DNA of 64,000 nucleotides from Paraburkholderia kururiensis (GTDB taxonomy: Bacteria; Pseudomonadota; Gammaproteobacteria; Burkholderiales; Burkholderiaceae): contig NZ_CP139965.1 in assembly GCF_034424375.1 (NCBI RefSeq), positions 1,426,001 through 1,490,000 on the forward strand. The letters are read 5' to 3'. The stretch's first letter is position 1. The number at the start of each line of letters is the position of its first letter. Below are positions 17,629-26,500 of this stretch, one piece after another. The translations under genes and the position numbers were made by a program. The notes under the pieces are model-generated. The model saw only the letters and a list, made by a program, of their open reading frames with translations. It ran no database searches and was not told the origin of the DNA.

Positions 17629-18419
17629 CCGCGATGGTCGCCGCAGACTTCGCGGGCAACGCGCAAGCCCCCTGGTCGCCCGAAGCACGTTTCGCGCTGT
17701 ATTACGCGCCGCCGCGCGAGTCGGCATGGTGGACCGAAGGGTGCGCATGGCTGGGCCGCGATCCTGAAGCTGACGTGACGCTCGCCGCGCCGCAGCCGTC
17801 GGCTTTGCAGCGGCCCCTGCACGCCCTCACCGAAGCGCCGCGCCGCTACGGCTGGCACGGCACGCTGGTGCCGCCTTTCCGTCTCGCGCCCGGCGTCACG
17901 CCGCAACAGACGCTCGAGACCACGCGCACGTGGGCGCTGCGTCAGTCCTCTTTCGACTTGCAGGCCGAAGCCGCCACGCTCGGCAACTTCGTTGCATTGC
18001 GCGCGTCCACCCCGGAGGGCGACGTGCACATGCGTGCGCTTGCCGCCGACGCGCTGCGCACGCTCGCGCCGTTGCGTGCGCCGCTCGCGGCGGCCGATCT
18101 CGCGCGTCGTCACGCAGCGTCGCTCACGCCACGCCAGCGCGAGTTGCTCGACGCGTGGGGTTACCCATATGTGTTCGAAGAGTTTCGCTTCCATATGACG
18201 CTCTCCAGTTCGCTCGACGACGCACGCGAACGCGATACGCTCGGCGCGTGGTGGGCGCAGCGCGTGCCGCAACTCGGCGCGCTGCCTGTGCGCGGCGCCG
18301 CGCTGTTCGTCGAGCCGGCACCGGGCGCACCGTTCGTGTTGTGGCAGCGCCTGCCGTTCGCGCGCGACGCCATTGCGGCATCCGTCGATGCAACCGCCAG
18401 CGGAGCGCAACGCCCATGA
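17625..18419 (+). CDS. DUF1045 phosphonate-metabolism protein, 2H phosphodiesterase superfamily
   Basis: 264 residues. Two catalytic H-x-T motifs are visible, WHGTL near residue 86 and FHMTL near 188, typical of 2H phosphoesterases. DUF1045 proteins are encoded with C-P lyase genes in many proteobacteria lacking PhnP. No phnP is seen here, so it probably does the PhnP step, opening the 5-phosphoribosyl 1,2-cyclic phosphate released by PhnJ; this is inference from context. It overlaps both phnF and phnN by four bases (ATGA), showing full coupling. Confidence 0.85.
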   Translation: MTAMVAADFAGNAQAPWSPEARFALYYAPPRESAWWTEGCAWLGRDPEADVTLAAPQPSALQRPLHALTEAPRRYGWHGTLVPPFRLAPGVTPQQTLETTRTWALRQSSFDLQAEAATLGNFVALRASTPEGDVHMRALAADALRTLAPLRAPLAAADLARRHAASLTPRQRELLDAWGYPYVFEEFRFHMTLSSSLDDARERDTLGAWWAQRVPQLGALPVRGAALFVEPAPGAPFVLWQRLPFARDAIAASVDATASGAQRP

Positions 18420-18976
18420 CGAAAGGAAACAACGGCAACCTGATCTACGTGATGGGGCCGTCCGGTGCGGGCAAAGACTCGCTGCTCGGCTTCGCGCGCG
18501 AACATCTCGATGAGCCGCGCGTGCTGTTCGCGCATCGCTACATCACGCGGCCCAGCGGCAATGGCGAGAACCATGTGCCGCTTACGCCGGCCGAGTTCGA
18601 GGCGCGCTCGTCGCTCGGGCTGTTCGCGCTGGAGTGGGCGAGCCATGGGCTGCGCTACGGTATCGGCATCGAACTCGATGCGTGGCTCGCGCGTGGTTGC
18701 ACGGTGATCGTGAACGGTTCGCGTGCGTATCTGGACCGCGCACTGCAACGGTACGCGCAACTGCATGTGGTTCATGTGGAAGCCGCGCCCGACGTGCTGG
18801 CCGCGCGGCTCGCCTCGCGAGGCCGCGAGAGCGCGGCCGAGGTTGCGGCGCGTCTTGCGCGCGAGGCACCTTTTTGCATGCCGGCGGGCGTTGCGCTCAC
18901 GCGCATCGACAATTCGGGCTCGCTGCTCAAAGCCGGGCACGCGTTTGTCGAGGTCGTGCGTCGCATCGCGGGCTGA
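18416..18976 (+). CDS. phnN: ribose 1,5-bisphosphate phosphokinase
   Basis: 186 residues, the usual length (E. coli 185). It converts ribose 1,5-bisphosphate to PRPP with ATP, the last salvage step after C-P cleavage. The P-loop GPSGAGKDS lies at residues 14-22, and ALEWASHGLRYGIG matches the nucleotide-binding lid region of the guanylate-kinase-like family. It is coupled to the DUF1045 gene by ATGA. About 90 bases separate it from the next gene. Confidence 0.94.
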   Translation: MTKGNNGNLIYVMGPSGAGKDSLLGFAREHLDEPRVLFAHRYITRPSGNGENHVPLTPAEFEARSSLGLFALEWASHGLRYGIGIELDAWLARGCTVIVNGSRAYLDRALQRYAQLHVVHVEAAPDVLAARLASRGRESAAEVAARLAREAPFCMPAGVALTRIDNSGSLLKAGHAFVEVVRRIAG

Positions 18977-19066
18977 TCGGGAAGGATTCTTCACGCGGAT
19001 GTCGAGTCGCGCGCGGCCTGTTCGTCGTCGTAGAGGCACGGCCCATCGCTCAAGGAGGACCTCGAC

Positions 19067-19882
19067 ATGGAAACGTTCGACGACGACCTGCGCCACTTCG
19101 AAGCGCACGGCGCGCCATCGCTGCCCGCGGCCGCGGAGGAGGGCTACGTCGATCACGACGGCGCGTGCATCCGGTATGCGCTGCACGGCAGCGGGGCGCC
19201 GGTCGTGTTGCTGCACGGCGGCCTCGGCCACGGCGGCAACTGGGGATACCAGGTGCCGGATCTCGTCGCGGCGGGGCGCTCCGTGCTGCTGATCGACAGT
19301 CGCGGCCACGGCCGCAGCACGCGCGATACGCGTCCGTTCACCTACGAACGCATGGCGGCGGACGTGCTTGCCGTCATGGACGCCTTGCGCATTCAGCATG
19401 CGCCCATAGTGGGCTGGAGCGACGGCGCCTGCATCGCGCTGATTCTCGCGATGCAGGCGCCCGAGCGCATCGCAGGCGTGTTCTTCTTCGGCTGCAACAT
19501 GGACCCGAGCGGCACGAAGCCCTTCGTGCCCACCGACGTGATCGACCGCTGCTTTCGCCGGCACGCACGCGACTACGCCGCGCTCTCCGCCACGCCGCAC
19601 GACTTCGACGCGTTTGTGGCCGCAGTGACCCAGATGATGCGCACCGAACCCAACTACACGGCTGCGGACCTCGCGAAGATCCGCGTGCCGGTGACCATCG
19701 TCCACAGCGAGCACGACGAGTTCATCGAACGCGAGCACGCCGAATATCTCGCGCGCAGCATTCCGGCTGCCGAGTGGATGCTGCTGCACGACGTCAGTCA
19801 TTTCGCACCGTTGCAGCGGCCTCACGCGTTCAATCGTGCGCTGCGGACGTTTCTCGAACGTCTCGCGCGTTTGCCGGGCTAA
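19067..19882 (+). CDS. alpha/beta hydrolase
   Basis: 271-residue cytoplasmic hydrolase. HGG oxyanion region at residues 50-52, nucleophile Ser118 in GWSDG, acid Asp217 in HSEHDEF and base His245 in DVSHFAP form a complete triad. AAGGAGG precedes the ATG at 19067 by 8 bases. It follows phnN on the same strand but with its own strong ribosome-binding site; a link with phosphonate use is not supported. Substrate unknown. Confidence 0.85.
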   Translation: METFDDDLRHFEAHGAPSLPAAAEEGYVDHDGACIRYALHGSGAPVVLLHGGLGHGGNWGYQVPDLVAAGRSVLLIDSRGHGRSTRDTRPFTYERMAADVLAVMDALRIQHAPIVGWSDGACIALILAMQAPERIAGVFFFGCNMDPSGTKPFVPTDVIDRCFRRHARDYAALSATPHDFDAFVAAVTQMMRTEPNYTAADLAKIRVPVTIVHSEHDEFIEREHAEYLARSIPAAEWMLLHDVSHFAPLQRPHAFNRALRTFLERLARLPG

Positions 19883-20009
19883 ACCCTCGCGGCGTTGCCG
19901 CCATGCGCGCGTGCCGCACGTGCGCGGATAGAATGGCTCGACGCGCTTAAACCGCCTTTGTCGCCTTTGCCTCGAAGCGGCCCCTCCACTCGCACGCAGC
20001 CACGCATCC

Positions 20010-20882
20010 ATGACGACGCACACGAACGCTCACGCCTTGCCGCAGCACGATGCCACCACGCCGAAGTTCTGGCGCGACGCCGCGTTGCCCTTCGTCGAGG
20101 CGCGCTCGGTGCAGGACGGCCGCAAGGTGTGCTACACGCGCCACACGCACGACACGTTTTCGATCGGCGCCGTCACAGGCGGGCGCAGCACGTACCTGAA
20201 CGGCGCGAAGGGCAAGTCGCTCGAGCCGATCGGCGCGGGCGCGGTGGTCGTGGTGAATCCGGAAGAGCTGCACGCATGCAACCCCGTGGCCGACGAAGCA
20301 TGGTCCTACTGCATGATCTATGTGGATGTGCCGTGGCTCACGAATCTGCAGCACGAACTGGGCTTCAGTCACAACCTGGGTTATCGCGGCTTTGCCACGA
20401 CGTGGACCACGGCGCCGCATCTGTATGCCGGGGTCAACCGGCTGTATGCGACGCTGACCGATCCGCACGGCGATCCGCTGCACAAGCACGGCGCGGTGCT
20501 CGACTTCTTCGCCGACCTGCATCGCGCCCTCAACCCCGCCCCGTCGCGCGCCGACGAAGCCAACCACAAGCCGCTGCGCGCGGCCGACTACATCCGCGAG
20601 AACTGCACGCGCGCACTGCGGCTCGACGAAATCTGCGCGGCGGCCGATCTTTCGCCATCCTATCTGATTCGCGCGTTCAAGCAGCATTACGGCATGACGC
20701 CCCACGCGTGGCTCGTCAACCGGCGCGTGGACTACAGCCGCGCGCAACTCAAGCGCGGCCGCGCCATCGCGGACGTCGCCATCGACGCCGGCTTTGCCGA
20801 CCAGGCGCATCTGCAACGCGCGTTTCGCCAATACGTCGCGGCTACGCCGGGGCAATATCGTGGCGCGGCGCGGGCCGGGTGA
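20010..20882 (+). CDS. AraC-family transcriptional regulator
   Basis: 290 residues. N-terminal cupin-like AraC ligand domain (FWRDAALPFVEARSVQDGRKVCYTRHTHDTFSIG, residues about 20-110) and two C-terminal helix-turn-helix units (RLDEICAAADLSPSYLIRAFKQHYGMTPHAWL and IADVAIDAGFADQAHLQRAFRQYVAATPGQYR). It is convergent with a LysE-type exporter 36 bases away, a pairing common for AraC regulators of amino-acid export, so that exporter is the likely target. No strong ribosome-binding site precedes the ATG. Confidence 0.9.
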   Translation: MTTHTNAHALPQHDATTPKFWRDAALPFVEARSVQDGRKVCYTRHTHDTFSIGAVTGGRSTYLNGAKGKSLEPIGAGAVVVVNPEELHACNPVADEAWSYCMIYVDVPWLTNLQHELGFSHNLGYRGFATTWTTAPHLYAGVNRLYATLTDPHGDPLHKHGAVLDFFADLHRALNPAPSRADEANHKPLRAADYIRENCTRALRLDEICAAADLSPSYLIRAFKQHYGMTPHAWLVNRRVDYSRAQLKRGRAIADVAIDAGFADQAHLQRAFRQYVAATPGQYRGAARAG

Positions 20883-20918
20883 CGGGGCAAGGAAGCGGCA
20901 CGTACGCCGTACCGGGCA

Positions 20919-21506
20919 CTACGCGGCCAACAGATAAACCGCGCTCGCCGCGAGCAAAGCCGCCATCGACCGGTTGAAGAGCCTCACGCGCCGCGCGTCG
21001 TGCAGATAGCGGCTCAGAAACGATCCGACATACGCCCAGCTCGCGATCGACCCATAGCAGATCAGAAAGTAGATCGCCGCGAACGCCCACACGCGGCTGC
21101 TTCCGCCGTAGGCCGCGTAGGCGCCCATGCCGGAAAGGCACGCAAGCCAGGCTTTCGGATTGAGCCACTGCATGGTGGCGCCGGAGAGCAGCGAGGGCGC
21201 TTCGGTAGCGTTGCCGGTGTCGAGCCGGCCGTCGTCCATGGCGAGCCTGAAGGCCATGTACAGCAGGAACGCGACGCCTGCCCACTGAATGACACGCGTC
21301 GAGCCCGGCCATCGCACCAGCAATTCATGCAGACCGAGACCCGTGAGCACGAGCAGCGCCGTGAAGCCGACGGTGGCGCCCGTCACATGTCTGAGGCTGG
21401 CGGGCAGGCCATAGCGGGCGCCGCTCGTGAGCGCCACGATGTTGACCGGACCCGGCGTGACCGACGTGGCGAGCGCGAAGGCCGCCATGGAAAGATAGAT
21501 GCTCAT
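20919..21506 (-). CDS. LysE/RhtB-family amino-acid exporter
   Basis: 195-residue inner-membrane protein with five to six hydrophobic segments. The N-terminal signature FALATSVTPGPVNIVALTSGARYG and the mid-protein MQWLNPKAWLACLSGM are typical LysE/RhtB features. It exports an amino acid or analogue. It is convergent with the AraC gene, and no terminator is visible in the 36-bp gap. Confidence 0.9.
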   Translation of the reverse strand: MSIYLSMAAFALATSVTPGPVNIVALTSGARYGLPASLRHVTGATVGFTALLVLTGLGLHELLVRWPGSTRVIQWAGVAFLLYMAFRLAMDDGRLDTGNATEAPSLLSGATMQWLNPKAWLACLSGMGAYAAYGGSSRVWAFAAIYFLICYGSIASWAYVGSFLSRYLHDARRVRLFNRSMAALLAASAVYLLAA

Positions 21507-21627
21507 GAGGCGCCGATACCTTGCGTGCTTGAAGAACGAGATCGCAAGGTACCGGCGGGCAGGCCGCGCGTATTGAAGAAAATTGCCCTGAGTGGGCAGG
21601 GCAGGAGGTTGCGCGTCGATGGACCGA

Positions 21628-22377
21628 TCAGGCGCCTTGTGAGTACTTCGCGCGCACCTCGGTCAGCGATTGGCGCTGCTTGCCCATGTCGTCGAAGTTT
21701 TCGGGCGCGAGCCACGCTTCGAAGGCCTGCTTCAGCAGCGGCCACTCCTTGTCGATGATCGAGTGCCAGGCCGTGTCGCGATTGCGTCCCTTGTAGACGA
21801 TGACCTGCCGGAAGATGCCTTCGAACTGGAAGCCGAGCCGGGCCGCCGCCTTGCGCGACGGCGCGTTGAGGCTGTCGCATTTCCATTCGTAGCGGCGGTA
21901 GCCGAGCGTGTCGAAGACATAGCGCATGAGGAGGAACTGCGCTTCGGTGGAGAGCGGCGTCTGTTTGAGAAGCGGCGAGAACGTGACGTGGCCCACCTCG
22001 ATCACGCCATGCGCGGGTTCGATTCGCATGAGCGCCAGCGAGCCCACGGCTTTGCCCGTGCTGCGGTCGATCACGGCGTAGTGGCGTGGGTCGGTGCTGC
22101 GCGCCGCGGCGTCGGCGTGGCGCCGATAGTCTTCGAACTGCTCGAACGGGCCTACGGCCATGTAGGTCCAGTCGCGCGCATCGGGCGCTGCGCGATAGGC
22201 CGCGAAGAGATCGGCGGCATGGCGTTCCACGTTGAGCGGTTCGAGGCGGCAGTACGTGCCTTCCAGCGTGACAGCCTCGGGCATGGGGCGCGCAGACCAG
22301 CCGGGCAGCGGCGCGCCGACAGGTTGGGCGTATTCGTTGATGAGCGTGTTGGTGTTCGCGTTGGTCTGTGCAGACAT
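21628..22377 (-). CDS. GNAT N-acetyltransferase (RimJ/RimL type)
   Basis: 249 residues. It has the RimJ/RimL opening GTYCRLEPLNVERHAADLFAA, the acetyl-CoA strand GKAVGSLALMRIEPAHGVIEVGHVTFSPLLK, ATEAQFLLMRYVFDTLGYRRYEWKCDSLNAPSRKAAARLGFQFEG-type motif A/B residues and VYKGRNRDTAWHSII at the end. Start at ATG 22377, where GGGG lies 5 bases upstream. Its 5' region contains the 14-bp tandem repeat at 22402-22466. The acceptor substrate, a protein N-terminus or a small amine, is not evident. Confidence 0.85.
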   Translation of the reverse strand: MSAQTNANTNTLINEYAQPVGAPLPGWSARPMPEAVTLEGTYCRLEPLNVERHAADLFAAYRAAPDARDWTYMAVGPFEQFEDYRRHADAAARSTDPRHYAVIDRSTGKAVGSLALMRIEPAHGVIEVGHVTFSPLLKQTPLSTEAQFLLMRYVFDTLGYRRYEWKCDSLNAPSRKAAARLGFQFEGIFRQVIVYKGRNRDTAWHSIIDKEWPLLKQAFEAWLAPENFDDMGKQRQSLTEVRAKYSQGA

Positions 22378-22401
22378 GGCAGCCCCGTTCGGTTCGATGC
22401 G

Positions 22402-22466
22402 GCAAGCGGAAAGCGGAAAACGGCAAGCGGAAAACGGCAAGCGGAAAACGGCAAGCGGAAAACTCT
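22402..22466. repeat. tandem repeat of a 14-bp unit upstream of the GNAT gene
   Basis: Three perfect AAGCGGAAAACGGC units (22411-22424, 22425-22438, 22439-22452), a partial fourth (22453-22466) and a truncated leading copy (22404-22410). It lies 25-90 bases upstream of the GNAT start, in the leader or promoter. Confidence 0.85.
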
Positions 22467-22852
22467 AGCGTCGTCGCGGGCGGCGTTGAAGACCCACGCG
22501 CCACGCGTTCGATGGTGCCACGAACGCGGCCATCGTCCGTTCGCGCACGTGCCGACGAGTCCGCGAAGGTCTCTCGCGTAGCGCAGTCCGAGCCCAGGTA
22601 AAGAGTAACAAAAGGTAACGCCTTGCAAGGCCAACCCCGCTGAGAGCCCCGCCACACGGTCCGCTCGCGGATAACCCCCTTACCGGATTCACGAAGGTGA
22701 CACGGTCGCGCCGGTATGCTGCCCGCCATTCGATCGTGACCTGCGCAGCCATCCCGCAGTGACGATCTGCGCGAGCGCCGCGCTCACTCAGCCGGGCCGA
22801 CTAGCCGCAAGCCGCTACATCACTAACACCCACCAGAAGCCAGGGCAACACG
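22467..22852. other. divergent intergenic region, no gene seen
   Basis: Between the repeat and the lipoprotein gene. It includes a purine-rich stretch around 22600-22620 (AAGAGTAACAAAAGGTAACG) and presumably the promoter for the lipoprotein/phospholipase pair. No convincing small coding frame. Confidence 0.4.
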
Positions 22853-23170
22853 ATGAACGGAAGCTCAAGACTGCTTACGCGAATGCCGAAGGTGTCGAAA
22901 GAGGCGAACGCATCGCAAGCCGCGCGCCGCATGTTGGCCATTCGCCGTCCCCGGCTTGCATGGTGCGCGGCCGCGCTGCTCTCGGTTTCGCTCGCCGCGT
23001 GCGGCCCAAGCGACGCGAACACCGAAAGCGCGAGCAACGGCACGGCCGCGAACAGCAACGCGGCCAGTCCGGCCGGGCAGGCCGCGCAGTCCGCAGCCAA
23101 CGCGCAGCTTCAGGCCGCGGCGCCTTCCGCCGACGGTCTCGCATCACCCGTCATGCACTACGCGCAGTAA
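22853..23170 (+). CDS. small lipoprotein upstream of phospholipase C
   Basis: 105 residues. An N-terminal basic stretch (RRPRLAW) and hydrophobic run lead to a lipobox LAAC near residue 50, after which the mature part is low-complexity Ala/Ser/Asn/Gln. ATG at 22853 with AGGG 7 bases upstream; a later in-frame ATG (MLAIRRPRLAW) would give a more standard lipoprotein signal and may be the true start. It ends 92 bases before the phospholipase gene and may be cotranscribed. Function unknown; export helper or membrane anchor is a guess. Confidence 0.65.
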   Translation: MNGSSRLLTRMPKVSKEANASQAARRMLAIRRPRLAWCAAALLSVSLAACGPSDANTESASNGTAANSNAASPAGQAAQSAANAQLQAAAPSADGLASPVMHYAQ

Positions 23171-23262
23171 CCGTTGCGCAGAGCCGCCCGACGCATGCGG
23201 TAGCGCGTGGGCGTACCTCTGCTTTCCCGTTGAAGCTTGCCCCTACCTCTGGACGAAACAAG

Positions 23263-25380
23263 ATGACCTCGAAGAATCGTCGTGACTTTCTGCGTCTTGC
23301 CGCCGGCTCGGCCGGTGCGGCTGCGATGCTCGGCGCGCTGCCGCAAACCATTCGCGATGCGCTCGCCATTCCCGCTCATAACGCGACGGGAACGATTGAA
23401 GACGTCGGCCACATCGTGATCCTGATGCAGGAGAACCGCTCGTTCGATCATTACTTCGGCACGATGCGCGGCGTGCGCGGCTTCGGCGATCCGCGGCCCG
23501 TCACCCTGCAAAACGGCAAGTCCGTCTGGTACCAGCCGAACGGCGTGGGCGGCTACCTGCTGCCGTTCCATCCCGATGCGCCGAATCTCGGCATGCAATT
23601 CGTGCAGGATTTGCCGCACGGCTGGACCGACACGCACGGCGCGTTCAACAATGGCCGCTACGACGGCTGGGTGCCGCACAAGGGCACCACGACGATGGCG
23701 TACCTGACGCGCGACGACATTCCGTTCCACTACCAGCTGGCCGACGCCTTCACGATCTGCGACGCGTACCACTGCTCGCTGATGGGCCCGACCGACCCGA
23801 ACCGCTACTACATGTGGACGGGCTGGGTGGGCAACGACGGCGCGGGCGGCGGCCCGGTGATCTCGAATGCCGAAGCCGGTTATGGCTGGAGCACGTACCC
23901 CGAGGTGCTGGAGCAGGCGGGCGTGTCGTGGAAGATCTATCAGGACATCGGCACGGGGCTCACGGCGGCGGGCTCGTGGGGCTGGACGCAGAACCCCTAC
24001 ATCGGCAACTACGGCGACAACTCGCTCCTGTACTTCCACCAGTACCAGAACGCTCAGCCGGGCTCGCCGCTCTACGAGAAGGCGCGCACGGGCACGAACG
24101 TGAGCGCGGGCGGCACGCTGTTCGACGTGCTGCAACAGGACGTGTCGAACGGCACGCTGCCGCAGGTCACGTGGATCGTGGCGCCCGAGGCCTACACCGA
24201 ACACCCCAACTGGCCCGCCAACTACGGCGCGTGGTACGTGGAGCAGGTGCTGAAGGTGCTCACGTCGAACCCGGAAGTGTGGAGCCGCACGGCGCTCTTC
24301 ATCACCTACGACGAGAACGACGGCTTCTTCGATCACATGGTGCCGCCGTACGCGCCTTCGTCGAGCGCGAACGGCGCTTCCACGGTGAGCACGGCCAACG
24401 AAATCTATGCCGGCGATTCGAACAACCCCGCCGGCCCCTACGGGCTCGGCGTGCGCGTGCCGATGACGGTCGTGTCGCCGTGGAGCCGCGGCGGCTGGCT
24501 CTGCTCGCAGGTGTTCGACCATACGTCGCTGATCCGCTTCATCGAACGCCGCTTCGGCCGTCAGTACAACATTCCCGAATCGAACATTACGCCGTGGCGT
24601 CGCGCGGTGTGCGGCGACCTCACCACCGCGTTCAACTTCGCGAATCCGAACGGCTCGTGGCCACAACTGCCCGACACGACGGGCTATGCGCCGCCCGACC
24701 GTCTGCGCCATCCCGACTACGTGCCGCTGCCGCCGCTCGTGCAGTCGCTGCCGCGTCAGGAGCGCGGCCTGCGTCCGGCGCGCGCGCTGCCTTACGAGCT
24801 CTTCGTGCACGGTCACGCCGAAGGCGAAAGCGGCCGCTTCCGTCTGGAGTTCTTCAACCGCGGCGAGGTGGGCGCGGCCTTCTACGTGACCTCGCAAAGC
24901 CGCACCGACGGACCGTGGACCTACACCGTGGAAGCCGGCAAGAAGCTTTCGACGGCGTGGACGCCGCTCTCGTCCACGGACGATGTCTACGACTTTGCCG
25001 TGCACGGCCCGAACGGTTTCCTGCGCGAGTTCAAGGGCAACTATTCGGTATCCACTGCGGCAGGCAAGGGCCGCCACGCGCGCCTCGAAGTGCAGACGGG
25101 CTACGACGTGGCGAACGGCAACGTCTCGCTGCGCATCGTGAACCGCGGCAACACCGCGCGCCATATCACGGTGACGAACGCCTACGGCACGGGGTATCCG
25201 CGTGTGTTCACGGTGAAGCCCGGCGATCACGTGGAGGACTACTGGGACCTGCGCGGCAGCCACGGATGGTACGACCTCTCCGTGGTGGACAACGGCGACA
25301 GCGCGTTCCTGCAGCGCTTTGCCGGTCACGTGGAAACGGGGCGCCCGAGCGTGAGCGACCCGGGCATTGCCACGGTTTGA
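23263..25380 (+). CDS. phosphocholine-specific phospholipase C, Tat-exported
   Basis: 705 residues, the size of PlcN/PlcH-type acid-phosphatase-superfamily phospholipases C. Tat signal peptide with RRDFLRLAAGSAGAAAML. Catalytic-domain landmarks are VILMQENRSFDHYFGTMRGVRGF at residues 48-70, TWIVAPEAYTEHPNW, FITYDENDGFFDHM and GPYGLGVRVPMTVVSPWS. The C-terminal third has two beta-rich domains (DUF756 type) from about residue 510. It hydrolyses phosphatidylcholine outside the inner membrane. Start at ATG 23263, directly before the Tat motif; the upstream open extension is noncoding. Whether it is haemolytic cannot be told. Confidence 0.93.
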   Translation: MTSKNRRDFLRLAAGSAGAAAMLGALPQTIRDALAIPAHNATGTIEDVGHIVILMQENRSFDHYFGTMRGVRGFGDPRPVTLQNGKSVWYQPNGVGGYLLPFHPDAPNLGMQFVQDLPHGWTDTHGAFNNGRYDGWVPHKGTTTMAYLTRDDIPFHYQLADAFTICDAYHCSLMGPTDPNRYYMWTGWVGNDGAGGGPVISNAEAGYGWSTYPEVLEQAGVSWKIYQDIGTGLTAAGSWGWTQNPYIGNYGDNSLLYFHQYQNAQPGSPLYEKARTGTNVSAGGTLFDVLQQDVSNGTLPQVTWIVAPEAYTEHPNWPANYGAWYVEQVLKVLTSNPEVWSRTALFITYDENDGFFDHMVPPYAPSSSANGASTVSTANEIYAGDSNNPAGPYGLGVRVPMTVVSPWSRGGWLCSQVFDHTSLIRFIERRFGRQYNIPESNITPWRRAVCGDLTTAFNFANPNGSWPQLPDTTGYAPPDRLRHPDYVPLPPLVQSLPRQERGLRPARALPYELFVHGHAEGESGRFRLEFFNRGEVGAAFYVTSQSRTDGPWTYTVEAGKKLSTAWTPLSSTDDVYDFAVHGPNGFLREFKGNYSVSTAAGKGRHARLEVQTGYDVANGNVSLRIVNRGNTARHITVTNAYGTGYPRVFTVKPGDHVEDYWDLRGSHGWYDLSVVDNGDSAFLQRFAGHVETGRPSVSDPGIATV

Positions 25381-25393
25381 TGGTGATGTTCGT

Positions 25394-25425
25394 CGCGGGA
25401 TTCGTCCCGCGATGGGCTGTTTTTT
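25394..25425 (+). terminator. probable terminator after phospholipase C
   Basis: Stem CGCGGGA (25394-25400), TTCG loop, TCCCGCG (25405-25411), followed after eight bases by a run of six T (25420-25425). It lies just after the stop at 25380. The spacing between stem and T run is longer than ideal. Confidence 0.6.
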
Positions 25426-25427
25426 CA

Positions 25428-25474
25428 TGAAGCCGTTACGGTGCACTGCCGGTGCATGTGCCGTAACGGCTTCA
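25428..25474. repeat. 14-bp perfect inverted repeat with nested hairpin
   Basis: TGAAGCCGTTACGG (25428-25441) and its exact complement (25461-25474) enclose a 19-base loop that itself can pair TGCAC with GTGCA. It is not followed by a T run on either strand in the right orientation, so it is not a simple terminator. It lies between phospholipase C and the DUF4142 gene. Confidence 0.8.
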
Positions 25475-25585
25475 GTGCATGGCGGTGTCGGTTGCCATGA
25501 AGTTTGTTGCAGCAGTCGCTCAATTCATGCACACGGCGGCGCCAGGCCACTTCATACGACCCGAGCCCGCCGTGTGTCCTTCACT

Positions 25586-26152
25586 TCATTGCGCGCCTTC
25601 GGGCAGATGCTTGCGCTTTGCCAGTTCCTGCGCCATCGCGTAGTGCTGCTGGATAGTGGGCAGCGCCTTGCGTGCGGCGTCTTTCAACGGCTCGTTGCGT
25701 CCCGACGCGATTTCCGCCTGGAACGCCGAGAGCGTTTTCTGTCCGCCGCCCAGCGCGACCTGTTCGATGTAGGCCTTGTCGAAGTCGGCGCCGCGCAGGT
25801 TTTTCACGGCGTCGAGTGCGGCCACGTCGGGGTCGTTCTTCGGCACGTCCACGCCGCGCGGGCTGGCGGCGCGCAGCGCGGCGGACACCTTCGCGTCGTC
25901 GCTCGCCACATGTTCGGCAAAGGCTTTGACGTCGCGGTCTGTGGAGCGCGCGGTGGCGATGCGCGCGGCGTCGATCTGCGTGGACACGGCCTGGGTGGCA
26001 TCGGCAACGAACGCTTCGTCCGAAGCGTGGAGTCTCGGGGCGTCGGCGGGTGCCTGGGGTTGCTGTGCGTGGGCCGTGCCGGCAACGGCGACGGTAAGAA
26101 GCGTGGTGAGGCAAGCGGAACGAGCGGCGCGGGCGAGAGGCAAGCGGGTCAT
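25586..26152 (-). CDS. DUF4142 exported protein
   Basis: 188 residues with a Sec signal (LTTLLTVAVAGTAHAQ). The mature protein is a predicted four-helix, ferritin-like DUF4142 domain: DEAFVADATQAVSTQIDAARIATARSTDRDVKAFAEHVASDDAKV, then YIEQVALGGGQKTLSAFQAEIASGRNEPLKDAARKALPTIQQH-type residues. The family is periplasmic and of unknown function, often stress-related. Monocistronic by context. Confidence 0.88.
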   Translation of the reverse strand: MTRLPLARAARSACLTTLLTVAVAGTAHAQQPQAPADAPRLHASDEAFVADATQAVSTQIDAARIATARSTDRDVKAFAEHVASDDAKVSAALRAASPRGVDVPKNDPDVAALDAVKNLRGADFDKAYIEQVALGGGQKTLSAFQAEIASGRNEPLKDAARKALPTIQQHYAMAQELAKRKHLPEGAQ

Positions 26153-26500
26153 GAGTTCTCCGTGTGACGATGAAGGGCAGGGCGCGAGGACAGTGCTGAC
26201 GGTCGTGCAAAGCGTGCCGATGCAGCACCGCTTCGCGCCACGCGAATTGCCGGAGGGATTCTAGAAGTGCCTGCGGGACCGAGGTGAAACGCTCATGTGG
26301 CTTGTGTAACCACGAGTAACGTCATGTGCGGTGCGGCGAAACGAATGCGTGCGCGGCTACGTATCGATGCTTACGCCTTCGCATTCACGCATACCTGTAC
26401 CGCAGTGGCGGGCCGGTGAATCGGGCAGCGAAGTGCGCGACGAGGTACGCAACTGAACCACACAGCGAGGCGACGCAACCAGACACGTCGCCCGGCGTTC
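26153..26500. other. intergenic region, no gene seen
   Basis: Holds the upstream region of the DUF4142 gene and the downstream side of the diguanylate cyclase. Two GTAAC-containing segments around 26305-26322 are the only repeated words noticed. No coding frame or clear terminator. Confidence 0.4.

Noticed and set aside
18161..20023. 620-codon open frame on the minus strand
   Set aside because: Antisense across the DUF1045, phnN and hydrolase genes, all of which have clear motifs and starts on the plus strand.
23158..25446. 762-codon open frame on the minus strand
   Set aside because: Antisense of the phospholipase C gene with the same artefactual composition.
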